Source: Bacteroidales bacterium (lineage in GTDB: Bacteria > Bacteroidota > Bacteroidia > Bacteroidales > VadinHA17). From it: 45,775 nucleotides of DNA. Position numbers and translations under genes: made by a program. Below the pieces are notes generated by a model. That model did no database searches, was not told where the DNA came from, and saw only the letters and a list, made by a program, of their open reading frames with translations. The first letter of the stretch is position 1, and each line of letters starts with the position of its first letter. Shown here in pieces: positions 8,361 through 16,061 of the stretch. The stretch spans positions 1 through 45,775 of the forward strand of contig JANTHB010000020.1 in the NCBI GenBank assembly GCA_024762655.1, written 5' to 3'.

Positions 8361-8767
8361 TTCAGATTTTTTATTTCGTCAATATTCAATGTTTGATGAT
8401 GCCGGTACAACCGGATGACCAGTGAGAGGGCCACGGCAGTTACCCCGAAGCCGATTACGATGGCTGTCAGCACCAGGGCCTGGGGTACAGGGTCTACCAT
8501 TCCTGCACTCAGTTTTTTAATGTTCTCCAGCGTGAGTGGCATGTCTTTCACCAGGGCCGGTGAAAAAATAGGGGCTGTTCCCGAGGTGATATAACCGACG
8601 GAGATCAGCAGCAGGTTTATACCCGAGTCGAATACAGAGAGGCCTATGACGACCTTGATCAGGGATTTTTTCACCAGTGCTCCGTACAATCCGATCATAA
8701 TGACCAGAATGGCCGTTATAAAAAAGGAGTATTCAATAATTTTCAGGTCAAAAAGCGTAAAATTCAT
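8354..8767 (-). CDS. mnhC: MnhC/NuoK-like membrane subunit (MbhG-like)
   Basis: 137 aa with three predicted membrane helices, the layout of MnhC and NuoK. Typical family stretches include LSVFDSGINLLLISVGY and a C-terminal helix rich in small residues before a basic tail. The family takes part in ion translocation next to the MnhD-type subunit. The start is the ATG 4 bp after the end of the upstream MbhE-MnhB fusion; the 3' end overlaps the MnhD-like gene by 7 bp. It is slightly longer than NuoK (~100 aa), as is normal for Mrp/Mbh versions. Confidence 0.88.
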   Translation of the reverse strand: MNFTLFDLKIIEYSFFITAILVIMIGLYGALVKKSLIKVVIGLSVFDSGINLLLISVGYITSGTAPIFSPALVKDMPLTLENIKKLSAGMVDPVPQALVLTAIVIGFGVTAVALSLVIRLYRHHQTLNIDEIKNLKW

Positions 8768-8771
8768 TTTT

Positions 8772-9473
8772 TTAATCTTTTTCGTTCAGTGCAGTATAGA
8801 TCAAACCGGTCAGCTCGGCGCCTACTTTGAAGCCGACGGCAATGTAAATGATCGGGATGATGCCGCCGCTTAGCAGATCGTTCAGGGATCCGTTGGGCAG
8901 GAAATCCTGCAGGAAAGAACCTCCGTGGAGCATTCCGAGCAGGCCGATGGTGGCAAAGGTGATACCGGCCAGGGATTCTACCACGGAAAGTACGATATGG
9001 CTGACGGAATAATCAGCATAAGCCATCAGCATGAGCAGAAAACCGGTGGCGATGATCACCCCTCCCTGAAACCCACCGCCCGGGGTCAGGTGACCGTGGA
9101 TGAACACGTACGCTCCCAACAGGATAATGGCGGGGAACAACAAGCGGGAACCGGTGGTTACGATACGGCTGCCGGAGAACAGGACCGCCCGTTCCCCTAA
9201 CTGGTGCCTTCCTTTATATAATATGCTTCCCATGGCTGTGGTGGCCAGGAAAAGCACCGTGACCTCGCCCAGGGTATCAAAGCCTCTGAAATTGACTACG
9301 ATGGCTGTAACCACATTGGCTACCTGTAATTTCATAGGTGTGGTGACCAGGTAAAAATCCTTTACACCCTGCTGGAAGAACTGTCTTCCGAAGTCCAGCT
9401 TAAACAATGCTTCGGTCAGATAAACCCCGAAAACAGCCAGCAATGAGATCACCAAAATCTTTTTCATTTTCAT
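8772..9473 (-). CDS. MbhE-MnhB (MbhE-MbhF) fusion membrane subunit
   Basis: 233 aa. The N-terminal ~100 residues contain VNFRGFDTLGEVTVLF, the signature of the MrpA C-terminal region/MbhE. The remainder is an MnhB domain (LFPAIILLGAYVFIHGHLTPGGGFQGG and downstream helices). In Mrp antiporters these parts belong to MrpA and MrpB; in P. furiosus Mbh they are separate MbhE and MbhF. Here they are one polypeptide. It overlaps the upstream DUF4040 gene by 4 bp (ATGA) and is followed after 4 bp by the MnhC-like gene. Role: structural and ion-path membrane subunit of the sodium-translocating module. Confidence 0.85.
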   Translation of the reverse strand: MKMKKILVISLLAVFGVYLTEALFKLDFGRQFFQQGVKDFYLVTTPMKLQVANVVTAIVVNFRGFDTLGEVTVLFLATTAMGSILYKGRHQLGERAVLFSGSRIVTTGSRLLFPAIILLGAYVFIHGHLTPGGGFQGGVIIATGFLLMLMAYADYSVSHIVLSVVESLAGITFATIGLLGMLHGGSFLQDFLPNGSLNDLLSGGIIPIIYIAVGFKVGAELTGLIYTALNEKD

Positions 9474-9757
9474 TTTGCTTCAGTTTTTGAAGGTTTTTTT
9501 TGATATACTTCATCTTCAAACCGTACCGTATTCCGGATGGTAATGATAAAGATGATGGTTGTCAAAGCTACTCCGATGGCTGCTTCTGTCAGAGCTACAT
9601 CCGGGGCCTGCAGCAACAGGAACAGAACAGAGAGCACCAGGCTGATCAGACCTGTACCGATCACGGCATACAGCAGGTCTTTTTGCACAATGGAATAAAT
9701 GGCTGCCCCGATCATGAGCAACAACAGGAAAAATATTAAAATAAGATAATAGATCAT
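9470..9757 (-). CDS. DUF4040 / MbhD-like membrane subunit (MrpA C-terminal-type)
   Basis: 95 aa, three hydrophobic segments, with LLQAPDVALTEAAIGVALTTIIFI, the hallmark of MbhD and of the MrpA C-terminal region (DUF4040). The frame is open further upstream, but the ATG at 9757 was chosen because it gives an ATGA overlap with the end of the MnhG gene, begins directly with a membrane helix and matches the family length. The acidic D/E in the PDVALTEAA helix is characteristic of the family. It is co-transcribed within the overlapping mnhE-F-G series. Confidence 0.85.
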   Translation of the reverse strand: MIYYLILIFFLLLLMIGAAIYSIVQKDLLYAVIGTGLISLVLSVLFLLLQAPDVALTEAAIGVALTTIIFIITIRNTVRFEDEVYQKKPSKTEAK

Positions 9758-10110
9758 GCTGTTTCCTCCTCTTCTTTTTGATATACTTCCCGGTATTTGT
9801 CGTATTCTTTTCCGCCTTTCAGATACGGGTAGTTTTTCCGTTTGTAGTTGGCACGGGCCAGGGCATGCGAACTGATAGGGTTGGATAAAGCGATAAAAAT
9901 GACCAATACCAGTGTTTTGATAAACCATCCGGGTTCGAGCAAACCCACGCTGAGGATCACGCTCATGCCTCCAAGGGTGGTTGCTTTGGTACCGGCCTGC
10001 AGCCGGTTGTAGGTGTCGGGCATGCGGAAAATACCCAGTCCGCCGAGAAACAGGAAAATACCCCCGATCAGCAGCAATACCATTCCGATAATTTCGAGAA
10101 TCTGATTCAT
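9754..10110 (-). CDS. mnhG: MnhG/MrpG-like cation antiporter subunit (MbhC-like)
   Basis: 118 aa, three membrane helices then a charged cytoplasmic tail (lysines and glutamates from ~95 on). The MrpG signature GLGIFRMPDTYNRLQAGTKATTLG is clear. In Mrp and Mbh complexes the E, F and G subunits form the sodium-translocating end of the membrane arm. The start codon overlaps the stop of mnhF (ATGA) and its own stop overlaps the start of the DUF4040 gene, so translation is coupled across three genes. Confidence 0.92.
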   Translation of the reverse strand: MNQILEIIGMVLLLIGGIFLFLGGLGIFRMPDTYNRLQAGTKATTLGGMSVILSVGLLEPGWFIKTLVLVIFIALSNPISSHALARANYKRKNYPYLKGGKEYDKYREVYQKEEEETA

Positions 10111-10367
10111 AATGCGCCCTCCAGATATCTTGCAATGACCAGCACCCCGATAAAACCCAGCACACCGTAAACCAGGGCAATGTCAATGTATATGTAACGG
10201 TTGAAAATATAAGATAGTAACACCAACAAAGCCATGGCGATGGTGGTAAGGGTATCCAGTGCCACGGTACGGTCGGCCGCCGTCGGTCCGAAAATGAACC
10301 GGAGTGTGGAGAAGAAAATCCCCGTAAAAATGAAACCTAACGAGATATAAATGATAATTTGTAACAT
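10107..10367 (-). CDS. mnhF: MnhF/MrpF-like cation antiporter subunit (MbhB-like)
   Basis: 86 aa, three membrane helices. It contains the family motif GPTAADRTVALDTLTT with the conserved Asp and Arg used in sodium translocation by MrpF/MbhB. The length is normal. It starts 2 bp after the mnhE stop and overlaps mnhG by 4 bp. It would pair with MnhE and MnhG at the Na+-handling end of the complex. Confidence 0.92.
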   Translation of the reverse strand: MLQIIIYISLGFIFTGIFFSTLRFIFGPTAADRTVALDTLTTIAMALLVLLSYIFNRYIYIDIALVYGVLGFIGVLVIARYLEGAL

Positions 10368-10369
10368 GA

Positions 10370-10882
10370 TCAGAAGATTTTTAACAGGATCTTTTCAAAT
10401 TGTTCGGCAATGTCTTTATGAGCTTCTTCCGGATCGAGTGACTTAACATCAATCCAATGAATATAATAGGTGTCGTCGATGATGTCCACGCTCAGGGTAC
10501 CCGGTGTCAGGGTGATGCTGTTGGCCAGGACCATCTTGGCAAAATCAGAAGTCAGTTTGGTTTTAAACTTGACAATTCCCGGATTGATAGGCAGTTTAGG
10601 GGATATTACCCGGCGTGCCACATCCAGATTGGCGGTGATCAGTGCCCAGAGAAAAACAAAGAAATAGTTGAAAATGTAAAATAATTTTACCGGAGAGAAA
10701 ATACTGAAGTCACAGCAGGTAAAGAAACGGCTTGTGAACAAAGCGATCAGAAAAGCCGTAATCAGACCGGTGATCACTTCCTGGATGGCCAGGGTGCTGG
10801 TGAACATCAGCCAGACCACAAACAGGATCAGCCAGCTCAAGACAAAGCGGGTGAACTTACCGGGAGAGGTTGTTTTTTCCAT
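10370..10882 (-). CDS. mnhE: MnhE/MrpE-like cation antiporter subunit (MbhA-like)
   Basis: 170 aa. Two or three N-terminal membrane helices are followed by the cytoplasmic MrpE domain: LVLANSITLTPGTLSVDI-type core (here LANSITLTPGTLSVDI) and a closing HWIDV strand. Length is typical. It is the first gene of the Mrp-like module and follows the dihydroorotate-dehydrogenase-like gene after 18 bp, so it probably shares its promoter. Confidence 0.92.
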   Translation of the reverse strand: MEKTTSPGKFTRFVLSWLILFVVWLMFTSTLAIQEVITGLITAFLIALFTSRFFTCCDFSIFSPVKLFYIFNYFFVFLWALITANLDVARRVISPKLPINPGIVKFKTKLTSDFAKMVLANSITLTPGTLSVDIIDDTYYIHWIDVKSLDPEEAHKDIAEQFEKILLKIF

Positions 10883-10900
10883 AGCAGGTAGTAAAAAAGA

Positions 10901-11902
10901 TTAATCGAGATCGTATTTCTTGTCGCTGAAATATTTCATGAACTGTACACGTTCATATTCGGCCGGATTTGGACTGTTGATTTGACTCATTTTACCTTTG
11001 AAGTCGGTGATATTTTGAAAATCGTGTTTTTGCATCCAGGCAGTCAATCCCTCATTGAGTTCTTTGATGAATCCGATCCCTTTTGTATATAAAGCGGAGG
11101 CTACCTGCACGGCATCTGCGCCCGCCAGCAACTGTTTGATAACCGCTTCGGGGCTGTGTATACCGGTGGAGGCGATCAGATCAGAGCTTAGGCGTCCGGA
11201 CAAAATGGAAGTCCAGCGTAATGAAATTGCCAGATCCGAAGGGTTGCTCAGTACATTGGTAGGTTTGAGGGTGAAATGATCAATGTCAAAGTCGGGATGA
11301 AAGAAACGGTTAAACAACACCACCCCGTGGATGGGAGTTTCTGACAGTTTTTTGACAAAAGCCCCCAGGTTGGAGAAATAATAACTCAGTTTGATGGCCA
11401 CGGGAATGGTGACTGCCCCGGTTATCTTTTCTGCAATATTCAGGTAAATGTTTTCAATATCAGAACATTCCTTTGAGAAATCGGAGGGCATAATGAACAG
11501 GTTCAGCTCAATGGCATCGGCGCCTGCTTCCTGCACTTTTTTGGCAAAAAACAGCCATTCATGTGAACAGGTACAGTTGATGCTGGCAACCACCGGAATG
11601 TTGATTGTCTTCTTGGCATCTGCAATCAGTTGGAGATACTTCCTGATGTTGTCCTCCTTGATTTTGTAATCGTAGTAATCCAGATACCTGTGCAGCTTTT
11701 CATCTTCATCCGGTGCTTCTTCACGCAGGATGCTATCATATTCGTTATAGATTTCTTCTTCAAAGATTGATTTCAACACCACAGCCCCTGCCCCGTTTTC
11801 TTCAATCTTTTTTAAATTTTTCAGATTGCTCGTTATGCTGCAGCTTCCGGCTACTACAGGAGAGTCAATCTTTAGCCCTAAGTAACTGACTGATAAATCC
11901 AT
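10901..11902 (-). CDS. dihydroorotate dehydrogenase-like flavoprotein of unknown substrate
   Basis: 333 aa TIM-barrel flavoprotein of the DHOD family. Visible family features: SPVVAGSCS near the N-terminus, K44 in VVLKSIFEEE, N134, K171 in PVAIKL, and an FMN-phosphate-binding C-terminal segment (ASTGIHSPEAVIKQ, then GADAVQVASALY, 244-272). The canonical catalytic-loop context is replaced by INCTCSHEW at 108-116, so orotate synthesis is doubtful; no other pyr gene is near. It is the promoter-proximal gene of the respiratory operon. Dihydropyrimidine dehydrogenases (PreTA, DPD) pair a DHOD-like half with a GltD-like half; both halves occur at the two ends of this operon, but whether they interact is speculation. 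It could equally be an unrelated oxidoreductase under a shared promoter. Confidence 0.75.
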   Translation of the reverse strand: MDLSVSYLGLKIDSPVVAGSCSITSNLKNLKKIEENGAGAVVLKSIFEEEIYNEYDSILREEAPDEDEKLHRYLDYYDYKIKEDNIRKYLQLIADAKKTINIPVVASINCTCSHEWLFFAKKVQEAGADAIELNLFIMPSDFSKECSDIENIYLNIAEKITGAVTIPVAIKLSYYFSNLGAFVKKLSETPIHGVVLFNRFFHPDFDIDHFTLKPTNVLSNPSDLAISLRWTSILSGRLSSDLIASTGIHSPEAVIKQLLAGADAVQVASALYTKGIGFIKELNEGLTAWMQKHDFQNITDFKGKMSQINSPNPAEYERVQFMKYFSDKKYDLD

Positions 11903-11939
11903 ATTCTATTTGTTAATTGATAAACATTTAATCCGGGCG

Positions 11940-11947
11940 CAAATGTA
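11940..11947 (-). promoter_or_regulatory. Bacteroidetes-type -7 box upstream of the respiratory operon
   Basis: On the minus strand the sequence reads TACATTTG, matching TAnnTTTG, about 38 bp before the start codon of the DHOD-like gene. A T-rich segment lies at the expected -33 distance but without a clean TTTG. It is the only good match in the 245-bp divergent region for this direction. Confidence 0.5.
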
Positions 11948-12114
11948 AGTGCTTATCTTTTTAGAAAACATATTCTTTAACATATTTTATGGAAATTTAA
12001 ATTCATTTTAAGTAAGAAATTTTAAATATGAATGATAAACAGGTTGTTATAATTTAATGACGTATATAATAATGTAAATAATTGAAAAAAATCTATTCTT
12101 TCGGAGAGTTTATG

Positions 12115-12122
12115 TAATTTTG
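12115..12122 (+). promoter_or_regulatory. Bacteroidetes-type -7 box for the MORN-repeat gene
   Basis: TAATTTTG matches TAnnTTTG and ends 25 bp before the ATG at 12148. The surrounding divergent region is AT-rich and shared with the promoter of the respiratory operon in the other direction. Confidence 0.45.
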
Positions 12123-12147
12123 TCCGGAAAATATTTTATCGTCACGG

Positions 12148-12669
12148 ATGGAAAAGACAGCTTATATATCGACGGAAGATCTGGATATTTTTGACGGATT
12201 GATTTGTTACAGCGAGAGCCGTGAGCCTTTTACCGGTGTATATTTTTCATGTCACGGCAACGGACAGGTGGGAGAAGAAGTGGAGGTGAAGGCCGGTCGC
12301 CGGCATGGTCTGCTGAGGATGTATAATGAAGAAGGGGTTCAGATCGTGGAGGCACATTTCGACCAGGGAGTGAAACACGGAAAACTGACTTTGTGGTATG
12401 ACAACGGCGTAAAGAAGTCAGAACTGACCCTTGTGAGGGGACGCAGGGAAGGAGAGATGAGGGTGTGGTATGAGAACGGGTCTCTGAAAATAACGGGCTT
12501 CTATCATGATGATATGCTTCACGGAACCCAGCGCAAATATTTTCCCAGCGGAAAACTGCGTATGCAGATAGATTTCAGGGAAGATGTCGAGCACGGCTGG
12601 AAAACCATCTGGGATGAAAAAGGAAAGATTCTTTTTGAGGGAAGGTATTTTAGGGGGTCCCGTTCCTAA
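12148..12669 (+). CDS. MORN-repeat (YwqK-like) protein
   Basis: 173 aa without signal peptide. From ~residue 25 it is made of ~22-residue MORN_2-type repeats, each with a G/H-x-hydrophobic-x-x-Y-x-x-x-G pattern (for example HGLLRMYNEEG, HGKLTLWYDNG, EGEMRVWYENG, HGTQRKYFPSG, HGWKTIWDEKG). Such repeats mediate protein or lipid contacts; no enzyme function can be assigned. It is alone on its strand between two minus-strand units, and its stop codon overlaps the stop of the convergent radical SAM gene. Confidence 0.8.
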   Translation: MEKTAYISTEDLDIFDGLICYSESREPFTGVYFSCHGNGQVGEEVEVKAGRRHGLLRMYNEEGVQIVEAHFDQGVKHGKLTLWYDNGVKKSELTLVRGRREGEMRVWYENGSLKITGFYHDDMLHGTQRKYFPSGKLRMQIDFREDVEHGWKTIWDEKGKILFEGRYFRGSRS

Positions 12670-14840
12670 TCTTCCAACCGCAGGTTGTTAATTTCGTGGG
12701 TTATGCGGAAGTTATATCCGGGATAAGCGTAAACCGGTTGTCTTTTCTCTGTTTCTCCGAGGGAATATCCGAAGATATCTTCATATTCTGAAAGGTCTTC
12801 TCCCATTTCCTTCATCTGTCGCAGGTAAGCGGCTATGCTTTTGGATTCAATGATTCTGATACGTCCCATTTTTTCAATGATAGGGCTGTGGTTCCGTGTT
12901 TTGTCATGGTCGAATTCCAGGATACGGCGTCCGTCGGCGGTAATTCCTATAACGCGAAACCCCAGGCTTTTTCCCACGCCGGGCAGGTTCATGACACTCC
13001 GGTCGGTGGCCAGGAAAGGCGTTTGTTCCTGTTCACGGATTTTCCGGATCATATCCGGGATATCACTTGCATGGTCCGGAAAAGACTTTATTTTTTCCGA
13101 GGAGGCCCTGCTGATTCTCCCCACTCTTTTTTCTTCGTTGGCTTCCTGAACGATCCGTGCATTGGTGGCAAAATTTTCCTGATTTTCCATAAAACCTTTT
13201 ACGGAAAAGGTGTAATAAGTGACTACCCCGATATCATTCAGCACTTGTCTCAGTTTATTGGCATGACCTCTTCGTGAGGCCGCTGCCGTAAAGACCATCT
13301 GATTGGTGACCATCCACCCGGCGGACAGGAGCGCTTCAACGGCTTTTTTTGTCAGGGGAGTGATTTCCATAGCCGTTTCAAAATGGGTCTGGATGATAAA
13401 CTGCCGGATTCCAATCGCAAGGGCTTTTTCCCTGAACTCTCTCAGTATATGTACCAGTTTCGGAGTGATTCTCTGCGGTAGATAGGCCGGCAGGCGGGTG
13501 CCCAGGCGCACGCGCAATATCTCGGCATATTTTTTCCCTTCCGGCCGGCTTTTGTTTTCATTCTTTTTCTCCAGGGCCATTTGATATACGGCATCCAGGA
13601 TATTTTCCAGCGATTGATCCGAGCTCATCAGTGCATCGCCTCCGGTGATGAGGATATCCCGCAGCTGTTTGTCCGCTTTGAAATAGCCCATCAACTCCTT
13701 CATTTTTTCCGGCCATGATTTCCGGGTATGCAGCAACGACAGGTCGAAATGGAGGTGTCCCCGCTGGAAATCATACATGCGCTGGCAGACCGAACAGAGC
13801 CCTCCGCATGCCCTGCCCATACTGTCAGGAATAAGAATGGCCACTTCGGGGTACCTTCTGTGAATGTTCTCATAGGGAGGTAAGAGCCACCCGGCGGCGT
13901 TGGGTTCGCCGGGTACCACTTCGTCTTCTTTTTCCCAGGCTGAAATCCGTCCAAATTCCCGGACCAGTTGGCTGGAATAGAGCATATAGGCACGGATCGC
14001 CAGATCGGCATTCTTAAATGATTCCTGATGGTCAGAAATCAGCAGGGAGAGATAATACGGATTGATAAAAAACGGAATTCCTTTTTTCCGGGCTTCCCGG
14101 AGGATGTTCATGGTTTTTTCGGGGAGAGAGAAATTCAGTATCTCATTCAGGGAATCCGGATCGCGGATGGCAAAACGCAAATGAAAAAGTCGTTCGTGCC
14201 ACCACTGTCGTGCTGTATGTAATTTTTCTTCAAAGGTTTTCTCCGAGGTAAAAAAATACTTGCGGTCGTGAATCCCGCCCTTTTCGACTTTCCTGATAAT
14301 CCAGAACAAAATCCGGTCGCGGTTTCTTTCTCTCATTTCTATGATGTCCGGGTCGAGTCCGGAGGGATGACGATCCATCCATTTTTTTACCACTTTGACA
14401 GCGGGTTTCGGAGATTTTCTATCGTCTTTCAACTGCCGGAACAGTTGGTAAAAATCTTCCAGAAAATCGGGATGAAGCGCGATGGTTCCTTTCAGCCCTT
14501 CCCATAACAACCGCAATGGTTCCGAAACGAGGGTGTCTCCATGACGGTTGGGGTCTTTTAGTATAAGCTTCTCATGATCGGAATAATCCAGTAACCGAAT
14601 GGCTGCAAAATCTTTCCAGCGCAATTGTTCGTAACAGATCCTTCCTTTTTTCTTACGCAGGTAATATGCCAGAGCATCCGGATTTTCCTGGAGAATTGAA
14701 AAGGCATAGTCTCTGATTTTTTTCTGGAATGAGTTATAATGAGGCCCTCCGGGAAAAGAATCATTTAAAAATTCCAGCTTACGGGCGATCGAATGAACCT
14801 GTAAACGTCTGTCTTTTTTCTCCAATAAAGTCAGGTACAT
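12666..14840 (-). CDS. lysine-2,3-aminomutase-like (KamA family) radical SAM protein, extended form
   Basis: 724 aa, far longer than KamA (~415 aa). Residues 1 to ~300 are an extension with no recognised motif. The radical SAM cluster motif is C345-x3-C349-x2-C352 (RACGGLCSVC). KamA-family features follow: ITGGDALMSS (GGE-like, SAM contact), LRVRLGTRLP, QTHFETAMEIT and QMVFTAAASRRG, all in KamA order. The PGGGGK segment holding the PLP lysine in true aminomutases is not seen, and the HFNHPxE motif reads HFETAME. It is therefore probably not a lysine 2,3-aminomutase; substrate unknown. It lies 99 bp downstream of menE and may share its transcript. The stop codon overlaps that of the MORN gene. 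Confidence 0.8.
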   Translation of the reverse strand: MYLTLLEKKDRRLQVHSIARKLEFLNDSFPGGPHYNSFQKKIRDYAFSILQENPDALAYYLRKKKGRICYEQLRWKDFAAIRLLDYSDHEKLILKDPNRHGDTLVSEPLRLLWEGLKGTIALHPDFLEDFYQLFRQLKDDRKSPKPAVKVVKKWMDRHPSGLDPDIIEMRERNRDRILFWIIRKVEKGGIHDRKYFFTSEKTFEEKLHTARQWWHERLFHLRFAIRDPDSLNEILNFSLPEKTMNILREARKKGIPFFINPYYLSLLISDHQESFKNADLAIRAYMLYSSQLVREFGRISAWEKEDEVVPGEPNAAGWLLPPYENIHRRYPEVAILIPDSMGRACGGLCSVCQRMYDFQRGHLHFDLSLLHTRKSWPEKMKELMGYFKADKQLRDILITGGDALMSSDQSLENILDAVYQMALEKKNENKSRPEGKKYAEILRVRLGTRLPAYLPQRITPKLVHILREFREKALAIGIRQFIIQTHFETAMEITPLTKKAVEALLSAGWMVTNQMVFTAAASRRGHANKLRQVLNDIGVVTYYTFSVKGFMENQENFATNARIVQEANEEKRVGRISRASSEKIKSFPDHASDIPDMIRKIREQEQTPFLATDRSVMNLPGVGKSLGFRVIGITADGRRILEFDHDKTRNHSPIIEKMGRIRIIESKSIAAYLRQMKEMGEDLSEYEDIFGYSLGETEKRQPVYAYPGYNFRITHEINNLRLED

Positions 14841-14939
14841 GCTAAACCTCTCTCTTTTCTGTTCTTTCCCTGTCCGGATTTGCGGCCTGCAAAAACGGGA
14901 TCGCTAATATACAAAATCAGGGGCAAATAACAAAGAGAT

Positions 14940-16061
14940 TCAGAGATCGTATAAGCTGCCTGATTGTAAAGCTTTTTGAATGGTTTCTTTCCGTTTGATT
15001 TTTCCGCTTTCGGTATAAAGAAAAGGATAAACGGCCATCGCGGTCCGTGGACGCCGGTGTGGATCCGTAATGGACAGGACCGCCTGGCGAATGTCAGCCC
15101 GTTCCTTTGGGGATAATTTTCCGGATTCCGTAAACAAAGTAATCTTTTCTCCCAGGATATCATCCGGAATACTTCCTATGAAAAAAGGAAAAGGGATCCT
15201 GCTTTCCAGTTTTCTTTCGATTTCTTCGGGCAATATTTTTATTCCTCCACTGTTGATGATGTAGTCCGTTCTTCCCAAAATTTTAAAAAGCCGGTTGTCT
15301 TTTCCTGAGAATTCCACGACATCATGGGTAACCAGCGCTTTCTTCCCGACAATTCCGGGGGCATAGATGACCAGATTCTGTTGTCGTCCGGACAACAGGA
15401 ATATGTCCGGCAGAGGACTGAACCACCCGGTGCTGCCCGGATCGTTTATGCGACGCATGGCGATGTGGGAAAGGGTCTCGGTCATGCCATAGGAATGAAA
15501 GATGCGGTTGGGAAGAGAACGTAGCCGGGATTCCAGAGAATGGGGCAGGGGGCCGCCTCCTATCAGCAGGGTTTTAATACGTGTTAACTTATCCCTGTTG
15601 CCGGTTTGCAACAATTGTGTTACCTGCATGGGGGTCAGGGCCGAGAAATCATAGTCCTGATCGATTTCGGGCGTGGAGGATGGACGGGTAAACCAGAGAT
15701 CCAGCCCAAGGACCAGCGCACGAACAATCATCATTTTTCCGGCAATATAGGTAACCGGCAGGGCCAGCAGCGATTTGTCCCCGGCTTTCAGTCCCAGAAA
15801 ATCCCCGGTCATTCTTGCACTGGTTATCATTCTCTCTTTTCGTACGACCAGCTTACGGGGTGTGCCGGTAGATCCGGAAGTGCGCAACCGGATGGTTTTG
15901 CCGGGTGAAAGAAAGTCCTGAATGAAAGCAAATATCTCCTGTTCATAGGGCCCTGTTTCAGGATCTTTCTTTTTTTTCATACAAAGATCCGGCAGGTCCT
16001 TCCTGTAAATCCGTTTCCCTTCCATCAGGAAATTATTATATGAAAAACTTCTTTCTTTCAT
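14940..16061 (-). CDS. menE: MenE, O-succinylbenzoate-CoA ligase
   Basis: 373 aa acyl-CoA synthetase (ANL family) that activates o-succinylbenzoate with CoA and ATP in menaquinone synthesis. Motifs: the P-loop TSGSTGTPRK at 61-70, YGMTET at 191-196 and the C-terminal SGKIKRKE with the catalytic lysine of the mobile domain. It is shorter than general ANL enzymes (~500 aa), as is usual for Bacteroidetes MenE. Its ATG overlaps the end of menC by 4 bp, which supports both function and start. Confidence 0.9.
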   Translation of the reverse strand: MKERSFSYNNFLMEGKRIYRKDLPDLCMKKKKDPETGPYEQEIFAFIQDFLSPGKTIRLRTSGSTGTPRKLVVRKERMITSARMTGDFLGLKAGDKSLLALPVTYIAGKMMIVRALVLGLDLWFTRPSSTPEIDQDYDFSALTPMQVTQLLQTGNRDKLTRIKTLLIGGGPLPHSLESRLRSLPNRIFHSYGMTETLSHIAMRRINDPGSTGWFSPLPDIFLLSGRQQNLVIYAPGIVGKKALVTHDVVEFSGKDNRLFKILGRTDYIINSGGIKILPEEIERKLESRIPFPFFIGSIPDDILGEKITLFTESGKLSPKERADIRQAVLSITDPHRRPRTAMAVYPFLYTESGKIKRKETIQKALQSGSLYDL

